This document shows positions 1-4,920 of a stretch of 5,789 bases of DNA, in pieces. The first letter of the stretch is position 1. The number at the start of each line of letters is the position of its first letter. Location of the stretch: the NCBI GenBank assembly GCA_014378965.1, contig JACMMR010000015.1:1-5789 (forward strand). Direction: 5' to 3'. Made by a program: the position numbers and the translations under genes. Source of the DNA: Candidatus Parcubacteria bacterium. GTDB lineage: Bacteria; Patescibacteriota; Minisyncoccia; Phycocordibacterales; CAIZLB01. Under the pieces are notes generated by a model, which was not told where the DNA came from, searched no databases, and saw only the letters and a list, made by a program, of their open reading frames with translations.

Positions 1-221
1 TCAACCTAGACTCATTTATCTCAATACAAGACAAGAAAGTCATTGTAAACACCACAAACGCCTCACAGTTCAACAAACCAGCCACCATCACTCTCTACAA
101 CATCAACATGAGTAAACCAATGATTACAAAAGATGGAGTAGCCTACGCCACCTCAACCTCACCAAATATGACCTATGATCCGGTGACGAAGATGCTGACG
201 TTTACGGCGGATGGGTTTTAG
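1..221 (+). CDS. C-terminal end of a probable surface/secreted beta-rich protein (5' truncated)
   Basis: The open frame enters from the left edge (first full codon at 3) and stops at TAG 219-221, giving 72 residues that end 'MLTFTADGF'. The fragment is rich in Thr, Asn, Ser and Ile with alternating hydrophobic residues, as in beta-sandwich or beta-helix proteins. The pattern 'ATITLYNINMSKPMITKDGV' followed by 'YDPVTKMLTF' resembles, from memory, a short domain after right-handed beta-helix repeats in large extracellular proteins of Patescibacteria and some archaea. In those relatives the segment after 'DG' usually carries two cysteines; here there are none. No membrane anchor, LPXTG or other sorting signal is visible, and the protein ends right after this domain. 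The first 180 bases are strongly C-rich and the last 40 G-rich, unlike the genes downstream. The coding frame is certain; the family and surface location are inference. A terminator follows 10 bases later. Confidence 0.65.
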   Translation, partial: NLDSFISIQDKKVIVNTTNASQFNKPATITLYNINMSKPMITKDGVAYATSTSPNMTYDPVTKMLTFTADGF

Positions 222-231
222 GGAAGTTAAG

Positions 232-260
232 AACATCACGTGAAGTGGTGTTTTTTGTTT
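232..260 (+). terminator. Intrinsic terminator after the surface-protein gene
   Basis: AACATCAC (232-239) pairs with GTGGTGTT (245-252) over 8 bp with one G-U pair, around the 5-base loop GTGAA. A T-rich tract (TTTTGTTTT) continues from 253. It starts 10 bases after the TAG, so it should end the upstream transcript and separate it from uppP. The T-tract runs straight into the uppP promoter region. Confidence 0.8.
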
Positions 261-271
261 TACTATATTAA

Positions 272-286
272 TGATATTATTCAGAT
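272..286 (+). promoter_or_regulatory. Extended -10 promoter of uppP, predicting a leaderless start
   Basis: TG (272-273), one base, then TATTAT (275-280) matches an extended -10 element. Six bases (281-286) separate it from the ATG at 287, so initiation at the usual distance falls on the A of ATG. There is no Shine-Dalgarno sequence. No convincing -35 is seen, since the region 15-20 bases upstream is the T-tract of the preceding terminator. Support comes from the same layout at three other genes in the window. Confidence 0.6.
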
Positions 287-1063
287 ATGAATATACATTT
301 ATTATTAATTTCAATATTAGAAGGTTTTACAGAATTCCTTCCAATATCATCAACTGCTCATCTTATTATTTTTTCAAAGTTAACACATGTCGATTTGACA
401 GACATGTATATAAAATTTTATTTGTTATTTATTCAACTTGGTGCCTTATTGGCCGGAGCATCACTATTTGCAAAAAAAATATTTACTGATAAAAAGTTGT
501 TCATAAATATTATTGTAAGTTTTATTCCAAGTGCGATTATCGGATTTATTTTTTACAAAATGTTTAAGAAATTATTAGAGGGAAATATCTTACTGATGGC
601 TAGTATGCTTATAATTGGAGGTATTATATTTATATATATAGAAAAGGTTTTTTTAAAGAAAGAAATTAATATACAAAAACAAAAAGATACTTTAACCACA
701 AAAGATGCTTTTATTGTAGGACTTGCGCAAGCTGTTGCCATTATTCCTGGCGTTTCCAGATCAGGAGCTACTATTATTGCAGGGGTATTTAGAAATATTA
801 AAAAATCAGTGATAATAGAGTATACATTTATTTTAGCATTACCAACTTTGGGTGCAGCTGTTTTATATGATGCGTTTAAATCAAGAGAAATTTTTTCCAT
901 GATTTATGGGTACGGTGAGTTGATGAGTGGTTTTGTACTGGCTTTTATTTCTGGTTACATTACGCTATTTATTTTAAGAAAATATTTGACGCGAATATCT
1001 TTAACTTTTTTTGGATGGTATAGAATACTATTAGCGATTGTGATATTGATAGCTTTGTATTAA
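287..1063 (+). CDS. uppP: Undecaprenyl-diphosphatase UppP (BacA family)
   Basis: A 258-residue integral membrane protein expected to dephosphorylate undecaprenyl pyrophosphate to the monophosphate, recycling the lipid carrier for peptidoglycan and other surface glycans; in known members the active site faces the outside. Both family signatures are present. 'EGFTEFLPISSTAHL' (residues 12-26) holds catalytic-region E12, E16, S22 and H25, and 'PGVSRSGAT' (154-162) holds R158. The usual 'SSTGH' reads 'SSTAH', a Gly-to-Ala change. Hydrophobic segments lie at about 40-62, 70-92, 101-118, 143-165, 175-196, 209-230 and 240-257, with a lysine-rich loop at 120-137. The length is near the family norm of about 260-275. 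The start is right: motif 1 begins 12 residues in, as expected, and the ATG sits just after an extended -10 box. It has its own promoter and terminator, so it is probably monocistronic. Overexpression of homologues gives bacitracin resistance, but the housekeeping role is primary. Confidence 0.95.
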   Translation: MNIHLLLISILEGFTEFLPISSTAHLIIFSKLTHVDLTDMYIKFYLLFIQLGALLAGASLFAKKIFTDKKLFINIIVSFIPSAIIGFIFYKMFKKLLEGNILLMASMLIIGGIIFIYIEKVFLKKEINIQKQKDTLTTKDAFIVGLAQAVAIIPGVSRSGATIIAGVFRNIKKSVIIEYTFILALPTLGAAVLYDAFKSREIFSMIYGYGELMSGFVLAFISGYITLFILRKYLTRISLTFFGWYRILLAIVILIALY

Positions 1064-1073
1064 TAATAAAATT

Positions 1074-1109
1074 CCTGTATGAGCCTAAGTGGGCCCATAC
1101 GGGTTTTTT
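1074..1109 (+). terminator. Strong intrinsic terminator after uppP
   Basis: CCTGTATG (1074-1081) pairs with CATACGGG (1096-1103) over 8 bp with one G-U pair. Inside, GCC (1083-1085) pairs with GGC (1092-1094) past one A-C mismatch. Six Ts follow (1104-1109). It lies 10 bases after the uppP TAA and isolates uppP from the nucleotide operon. It is the most GC-rich structure in the window. Confidence 0.9.
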
Positions 1110-1136
1110 GAATACACTCTACTGATTAGTAACTTC

Positions 1137-1157
1137 GTCTCCACCAAAAGAGGAGAC
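1137..1157 (+). repeat. Small inverted repeat upstream of the nucleotide operon
   Basis: GTCTCC (1137-1142) and GGAGAC (1152-1157) are perfect 6-bp complements around a 9-base loop, ACCAAAAGA. No T-run follows, so it is not a terminator. It lies 74 bases upstream of the deaminase-gene -10 element and, if that promoter is used, is not in the operon mRNA. An operator is possible but there is no direct support. The rest of 1110-1230 shows only an AT tract at about 1187-1204, which could act as an UP-like element. Confidence 0.35.
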
Positions 1158-1230
1158 TGGACATTACGTTAGTTTCATATTACACCATATTATATATATA
1201 AAAGTAAAGCATTCATTAAAAATTCAAAAA

Positions 1231-1246
1231 TGATACAATTATCGAA
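1231..1246 (+). promoter_or_regulatory. Extended -10 promoter of the pyrimidine dNTP operon
   Basis: TG (1231-1232), A, then TACAAT (1234-1239) is a close match to an extended -10. Seven bases (1240-1246) separate it from the ATG at 1247, predicting an mRNA that starts at or one base before the start codon. No Shine-Dalgarno sequence and no good -35 are present. The upstream 40 bases are very A/T-rich. Confidence 0.65.
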
Positions 1247-1753
1247 ATGGCTATTAAAAAACCTGCAATCAAAAAAACAGAGCTAGCTGTTCGACCAAGC
1301 TGGGATGAATATTTTATGGAGCTTGTTGAAACAACAGGTCACAGGGCAACATGCAATAGGGGACGATCTGGATGTGTAGTTGTAAAAGAAAAAAGAATTT
1401 TGACTACAGGGTATGTAGGTTCTCCTATGGGTGCTAAGCACTGTGACGAGGTTGGGCACGAGATGCATAAAGTAACTCATGATGACAAAACTGAAACCAT
1501 GCATTGTATTAGAACAATACATGCAGAACAAAATGCATTGATCCAAGCTTCACGGGTTGGAGTATCTCTTCAAGGTGCAACATTGTACTGTACAATGACC
1601 CCATGTTATACCTGCGCTAAACTTATTATTAATGCTGGTATTATTCGAGTAGTCGCAAAGCAAGATTATCAGTCATCATTGCAGACAAAAAGAATTTTCA
1701 AAGAGACAAAGGTGAAGCTTGAAATACAAGAAAAAATTATTACAAAATATTAA
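1247..1753 (+). CDS. dCMP deaminase (ComEB-like, zinc-dependent cytidine/deoxycytidylate deaminase family)
   Basis: 168 residues, predicted to deaminate dCMP to dUMP in the cytoplasm, feeding thymidylate synthesis. The zinc site is complete: 'HAEQNAL' (92-98) supplies ligand H92 and catalytic E94, and 'PCYTCAK' (119-125) supplies ligands C120 and C123. Other dCMP deaminase hallmarks are 'RPSWDEYFM' (16-24), 'CNRGRSGCVVV' (36-46) and 'TGYVGSPMGAKHC' (54-66); these favour a dCMP deaminase over a tRNA or free-base deaminase. The first 14 residues are a Lys-rich extension before the conserved 'RPSWDEYF'. The start is supported by the extended -10 box immediately upstream. It is the first gene of an operon with dut (11-base gap) and tmk, which fits the function well. 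Whether it has dCTP/dTTP allosteric control cannot be told from the sequence. Confidence 0.93.
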   Translation: MAIKKPAIKKTELAVRPSWDEYFMELVETTGHRATCNRGRSGCVVVKEKRILTTGYVGSPMGAKHCDEVGHEMHKVTHDDKTETMHCIRTIHAEQNALIQASRVGVSLQGATLYCTMTPCYTCAKLIINAGIIRVVAKQDYQSSLQTKRIFKETKVKLEIQEKIITKY

Positions 1754-1766
1754 TTACAAAATATAT
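1739..1766 (+). repeat. 14-base tandem duplication across the deaminase stop and dut start
   Basis: ATTACAAAATAT occurs at 1739-1750 and again at 1753-1764, a 12-base perfect direct repeat with a 14-base period. The first copy encodes the last codons of the deaminase and overlaps its TAA. The second copy is the whole spacer before the dut ATG at 1765. The spacer therefore looks like a tandem duplication of the gene end, and it provides no Shine-Dalgarno sequence. Confidence 0.8.
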
Positions 1767-2190
1767 GCAATTAAAATTTAAGAAAATTCATCCCACAGCA
1801 AAGATACCCAGTTATGCGTATGCGGGGGATGCGGGTTTGGATTTATATATATCAGAAGATTTAGTTTTGAAAAAAGATGAACGAAAGTCGATACCTCTTG
1901 GAATCGCGATAGAAATTCCAGATGGCTATGTGGGGATTTTATTTGATAAGAGCGGGTTATCTCACAAACATGGATTAAAAAGTTATGGAGGTATAATCGA
2001 TTCAGGGTATAGAGGGGAGATTCATGTGGGTATGATGAATTTATCAGATACCGATTATGGGTTTAAGGCGGGAGATAAAATTATACAGATACTGATCATG
2101 CCAATTCCACGATGTGAGATTATTGAGTGCAATGAGTTATCAAAATCAGATAGAGGTGAGGGCGCGTTTGGTAGTAGTGGAAATAAATAA
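1765..2190 (+). CDS. dut: dUTP diphosphatase (trimeric dUTPase)
   Basis: 141 residues, predicted to hydrolyse dUTP to dUMP and pyrophosphate, which limits uracil in DNA and makes the precursor of dTMP. All five motifs of the homotrimeric family are in order. Motif 1 is 'AGDAGLDLY' (20-28) and motif 2 'DKSGLSHKHGL' (61-71). Motif 3 is 'GGIIDSGYRGEIHVGMMN' (75-92) with catalytic D79 and base-stacking Y82. Motif 4 is 'AGDKIIQILIMP' (102-113) and motif 5 'RGEGAFGSSG' (130-139) with nucleotide-capping F135. Two positions are unusual: motif 2 has K62 where 'RSG' is typical, and motif 3 has Gly at 81 where Asp is common ('DADYRG'). The length is typical (about 140-150). It lies 11 bases after the deaminase gene and 24 before tmk, so is co-transcribed. 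No Shine-Dalgarno sequence precedes the ATG. Confidence 0.95.
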   Translation: MQLKFKKIHPTAKIPSYAYAGDAGLDLYISEDLVLKKDERKSIPLGIAIEIPDGYVGILFDKSGLSHKHGLKSYGGIIDSGYRGEIHVGMMNLSDTDYGFKAGDKIIQILIMPIPRCEIIECNELSKSDRGEGAFGSSGNK

Positions 2191-2214
2191 TTTAAAAATA
2201 AAAAAACAATATAC

Positions 2215-2883
2215 ATGACAAAGCCAATATTCATAGCAATCGAAGGAACAGACTGTTCAGGTAAGGCAACACAGACTGAAAAATTAAAACAAAGATTTAT
2301 CGCTGAAGGTCAGTCGACAGAAGTATTTGCATTTCCTCGATATGGACAGCCGGCATGTGTATTAGTTGAAAAATATTTGCATGGAGAATATGGAACCGCT
2401 ATTGAAGTTGGTCCATATGCAGGATCAATGTTTTATGCGGCTGATAGGTATGATGCATCATTCGATATTCGGAAAAATCTAGAAGCGGGAACAAATGTGA
2501 TCTGTGATAGATTTACTTCTTCAAACATGGGGCATCAGGCTGGAAAAATTGAAAACTTAACTGAACGTGATTTATACCTTGAATGGTTAGATAACTTTGA
2601 GTTTAAACTTTTAAATATTCCAAGACCTGATAAAATTGTTTTCTTATATGTGCATCCAGAGATCAGTCAAAAACTAATGGCTGAAAGAGCTAATAAAGAG
2701 TATTTAAAAGGAAAGAAAAAAGATATTCATGAAGCTGATATGGATCACTTGATGAAAGCTTCGAATGCATTTTTATATGTAGCAAAGAAATATAATTGGA
2801 TAGTTATAGATTGTGCACCTGAGGGAGAACTTTTGAGTATTGATATGATACATGAGATGGTGTGGAAGGGGGTGAATGCATAA
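2215..2883 (+). CDS. tmk: Thymidylate kinase (dTMP kinase)
   Basis: 222 residues, predicted to phosphorylate dTMP to dTDP with ATP in the cytoplasm. The P-loop is 'EGTDCSGKATQ' (10-20) with K17. 'FPRYG' (40-44) matches the dTMP-binding FPR motif with R42; 'AADRYD' (75-80) and 'CDRFTSSNMGHQ' (97-108) match the conserved ADR and DRY..S...Q segments. 'PDKIVFLYVHPE' (138-149) is the strand before the LID, which seems to be about 157-175 ('ERANKEYLKGKKKD'). The P-loop departs from the usual G-x-D-G-x-G-K-S/T-T: Cys14 replaces Gly and Ala18 replaces the Ser/Thr of Walker A, leaving Thr19. The length is slightly above the usual 205-215. It is the last gene of the operon, with no Shine-Dalgarno sequence, and its final 60 bases are strikingly G-rich. 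No terminator hairpin is visible before argS, so read-through into argS is possible. Confidence 0.93.
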   Translation: MTKPIFIAIEGTDCSGKATQTEKLKQRFIAEGQSTEVFAFPRYGQPACVLVEKYLHGEYGTAIEVGPYAGSMFYAADRYDASFDIRKNLEAGTNVICDRFTSSNMGHQAGKIENLTERDLYLEWLDNFEFKLLNIPRPDKIVFLYVHPEISQKLMAERANKEYLKGKKKDIHEADMDHLMKASNAFLYVAKKYNWIVIDCAPEGELLSIDMIHEMVWKGVNA

Positions 2884-2892
2884 AGGCTCTAT

Positions 2893-2928
2893 TTCAATAA
2901 TAACGGTTTTTTGCTATATTGAACCTAT
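2893..2928 (+). promoter_or_regulatory. argS promoter: extended -10 within a 7-bp inverted repeat
   Basis: TG (2912-2913), C, then TATATT (2915-2920) is an extended -10 element ending 8 bases before the ATG at 2929. This predicts a start about two bases upstream of, or at, the start codon. No Shine-Dalgarno sequence is present. TTCAATA (2893-2899) and TATTGAA (2917-2923) form a perfect inverted repeat with a 17-base spacer whose right arm covers the end of the -10 box. It could be an operator or a chance match in AT-rich DNA. The T-run at 2906-2911 has no upstream hairpin and is not a terminator. Confidence 0.6.
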
Positions 2929-4686
2929 ATGTTACAAATTGCAGAGCTAATAAAAATCCATTGTATTTCATTCTTAAAAAAGAACGATATATCAGAGGAG
3001 GAGATAGAAAAAATAAAATTTACCGTTGATGTAAACAAAGATATCGATAGGGGTGATTTGTATACAAACTTTGCTTTAGTTATGTCAAAACTATTTAATC
3101 AAAATCCTATAGTGATCGCTATCAATTTAGCGGAATATTTACACCAGCAACTAGATAAGACTATTTTCAAAAAAGTTGAAGCAGCTGATGCCTATGTAAA
3201 TTTTTATTTAATTGATAATTTTGAAACCAAAACAGAAAAGATAAATCATCCAGAATTTACAGGAAAAAAAATCGCCTATGAGTATACCGATCCCAATCCG
3301 ATGAAGGAATTTCATATCGGACACCTTATGTCTAATACGATTGGTGAAGCTATTTCTCGTTTGGGCGAACTTGGTGGCGCAGAAATAAAAAGATATTCAT
3401 ACCAAGGAGATACTGGACGTCACTTAGCGGTGACTATGTGGGGACTTCGCTTTATGGAAAATCCTTGGCCTGATGCGGAAAGTATAACGATAACAGATAA
3501 GGTAAAGTTTTTGGGACAAGCGTATGTTACTGGTAATGCAAAATTGGCGGAAGCAAAAGAGAAAGGAGAACAAGAATACTCTCGTGTAATGACAGAAATA
3601 GAAATCATGAATCAAAAAATTTATGATCGATCGGATGATGAGGTAAATACTTTGTATGATCAAGGTAAAGAATGGTCTCTGCAAAAATTTGAGCAGTTGT
3701 ATGAAGTACTCGGAACAAAGTTTGATCATTATTTTTTTGAAAGCCAGACAGCACCTGTAGGTTTAAAAATTGTAGAAGAAAATCTTCATGCTACATCAAG
3801 TATTTTTACCACAGGAGAAAATGATGCCATTATATTTCAAGGTGAAGCCTATGACTTACATACAAGGGTATTCATCAATGCTAAAGGAATTCCAACATAT
3901 GAATCTAAAGAGATAGGTCTAGCTCAAATGAAATATAATGTATGGAATTTTGATCGAAGTATTGTGATTACTGCCAATGAGCAAAACGAAGTATTTAAGG
4001 TAACTAACAAAGCGATTACACTTTTGATGCCGGATATAGGTTCAAAGATGGAACACTTAGGTCATGGTATGATGAGTTTTGTTGGGCAAAAGATGAGTTC
4101 TCGTACTGGAAAGATTATTGCCGGTGACGAATTTCTTGAAGAAATGATGGCGAGTTCTTATGAAAAGATGGCAGAGCGAGAGATGACTGAACAAGAAAAA
4201 CAAAATGTATCGAAAGATATTGCAGTAGCTGCAATCAAATTTTCCATACTGAAACAAAACTTTAGAAAAAATATTATTTTTGATAAAGAGAAAGCGTTGT
4301 CGCTTGAAGGTGACTCTGGTCCGTATATACAATATGCGATTGTGCGAATCAATTCGATTGAGAAAAAAACTGAAGGATTAGGAATATCTGATGTTACTAC
4401 TGTACCTTTAGGTGAAAATGAAATGTCTCCCGAAGCTCAAAATCTAAATAGAACATTGTGGCGATTTGATCATATGTGTTACAAAGCAATTGATGAATTT
4501 GCGCCGCAATATATCGCGCAGTATTTGATTGATCTTGCATCAAGGTTTAATAGTTTTTATAGTAAGAATAAGATTATTGAGGATGAGAAGGTGAATAAAG
4601 AACTATTTGATCTGTGTGTGAAGACGAGAGAGGTATTGACACAAGGGTTGACAACGCTTGGGATCAGGGTGGTTCCCAAGATGTAG
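2929..4686 (+). CDS. argS: Arginyl-tRNA synthetase (class I)
   Basis: 585 residues, complete, predicted to charge tRNA-Arg with arginine. The N-terminal Add-1-like domain (about 1-110) includes 'DRGDLYTNFALVMSK' (40-54) and 'DAYVNFYL' (87-94), equivalents of the family's GDY.TN and GFINF motifs. The HIGH signature is exact in 'DPNPMKEFHIGHLMSN' (121-136), followed by 'SYQGDTGRH' (157-165). The second signature is 'KMSSRTGK' (388-395). The C-terminal DALR anticodon-binding domain starts near 'GDSGPYIQYAIVR' (461-473) and ends with 'LGIRVVPKM', the expected terminus. 'HLMS' replaces the common 'HLRS' after HIGH, a style I associate with Patescibacteria. The ATG is supported by the extended -10 box just upstream. 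It lies 45 bases after tmk but has its own promoter; lysS follows 234 bases later. The last 120 bases hold about 38 G and 12 C by hand count. Confidence 0.96.
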   Translation: MLQIAELIKIHCISFLKKNDISEEEIEKIKFTVDVNKDIDRGDLYTNFALVMSKLFNQNPIVIAINLAEYLHQQLDKTIFKKVEAADAYVNFYLIDNFETKTEKINHPEFTGKKIAYEYTDPNPMKEFHIGHLMSNTIGEAISRLGELGGAEIKRYSYQGDTGRHLAVTMWGLRFMENPWPDAESITITDKVKFLGQAYVTGNAKLAEAKEKGEQEYSRVMTEIEIMNQKIYDRSDDEVNTLYDQGKEWSLQKFEQLYEVLGTKFDHYFFESQTAPVGLKIVEENLHATSSIFTTGENDAIIFQGEAYDLHTRVFINAKGIPTYESKEIGLAQMKYNVWNFDRSIVITANEQNEVFKVTNKAITLLMPDIGSKMEHLGHGMMSFVGQKMSSRTGKIIAGDEFLEEMMASSYEKMAEREMTEQEKQNVSKDIAVAAIKFSILKQNFRKNIIFDKEKALSLEGDSGPYIQYAIVRINSIEKKTEGLGISDVTTVPLGENEMSPEAQNLNRTLWRFDHMCYKAIDEFAPQYIAQYLIDLASRFNSFYSKNKIIEDEKVNKELFDLCVKTREVLTQGLTTLGIRVVPKM

Positions 4687-4719
4687 GGTTTGTAAGTTGG
4701 ACTGTGATAAACACAAATC
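4687..4719 (+). repeat. Alternative stem just after argS, competing with the larger inverted repeat
   Basis: GGTTTGT (4687-4693) can pair with ACAAATC (4713-4719) over 7 bp with one G-U pair. Its right arm overlaps the left arm (4716-4726) of the 11-bp inverted repeat that follows, so the two stems cannot form together. This resembles the mutually exclusive arrangement of attenuators, but it could be chance. Confidence 0.35.
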
Positions 4720-4810
4720 AAATAGTCTTGTTTCGAGCTCAGATGGTCACAAGATTTTTAAGTTGATAGAGTCTTAGTTTCTTCACTGTACTATTTGATT
4801 AAAATTTTTT
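4716..4810 (+). ncRNA. Candidate structured RNA: 11-bp inverted repeat enclosing hairpins, with a T-run
   Basis: AATCAAATAGT (4716-4726) and ACTATTTGATT (4790-4800) are perfect 11-bp complements 63 bases apart. Within them CTTGT (4727-4731) pairs with ACAAG (4749-4753), directly stacked on the outer stem. TTAAG (4758-4762) can pair with CTTAG (4773-4777) with one U-G pair. Together they give a possible three-way junction. After the outer stem comes AAAA and then six Ts (4805-4810). The element lies upstream of the lysS promoter, so it is not a lysS leader; it is the argS 3' UTR or an independent small RNA. The repeats are seen directly; the RNA and its function are inference. No coding frame of note spans it. 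Confidence 0.4.
4726..4759 (+). terminator. Weak candidate terminator for argS
   Basis: TCTTGT (4726-4731) pairs with ACAAGA (4749-4754), followed at once by five Ts (4755-4759). The stem is short and AU-rich and the loop is 17 bases, so it is weak alone. It is nested in the larger inverted repeat, and the T-run at 4805-4810 is an alternative end point for the argS transcript. Confidence 0.4.
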
Positions 4811-4850
4811 AAGGCATATATGTAAACGGCTGATTTGATGTCTTCAGATG

Positions 4851-4882
4851 TTCATATTATGAAATTTCACTCAACCTGCAGG
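4851..4882 (+). repeat. Small palindromes upstream of the lysS promoter
   Basis: TTCAT and ATGAA (4851-4855, 4859-4863) form an inverted repeat with a 3-base spacer. This merges with the 10-base palindrome TGAAATTTCA (4860-4869). CCTGCAGG (4875-4882) is an 8-base palindrome, notably GC-rich for this spacer. They end 26 bases before the lysS -10 hexamer and could be operator sites. No regulator is identified and the assignment is speculative. Confidence 0.3.
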
Positions 4883-4905
4883 CGATTATTTTTTTACTTA
4901 AATTA

Positions 4906-4920
4906 TGCTAAACTGCACAT
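4906..4920 (+). promoter_or_regulatory. Extended -10 promoter of lysS, predicting a leaderless start
   Basis: TG (4906-4907), C, then TAAACT (4909-4914) is an extended -10 element. Six bases (4915-4920) precede the ATG at 4921, so transcription should begin on the start codon. The T-rich stretch 4886-4895 lies where a -35 would be, but there is no TTGACA-like match. There is no Shine-Dalgarno sequence. Confidence 0.6.

Noticed and set aside
553..900. Antisense ORF of 115 codons opposite uppP
   Set aside because: It is a shadow of the membrane-protein gene in AT-rich DNA, with no recognisable motifs, promoter or ribosome site.
1110..1230. tRNA or other classical RNA gene in the uppP-operon spacer
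   Set aside because: Only one 6-bp hairpin is present; there is no acceptor stem, T-loop or CCA-like pattern.
2884..2928. Intrinsic terminator between tmk and argS, suggested by the T-run at 2906-2911
   Set aside because: No stable hairpin ends just before the T-run; the only inverted repeat spans it instead.
3424..4352. Several antisense ORFs of 62-101 codons opposite argS
   Set aside because: They overlap a well-conserved argS completely and translate to low-complexity Phe/Ile/Ser-rich sequence without family features.
4687..4920. T-box or lysine riboswitch controlling lysS
   Set aside because: The predicted promoter sits directly at the lysS ATG, so these bases would not be in the lysS mRNA. 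No T-box consensus or lysine-riboswitch core was recognised.
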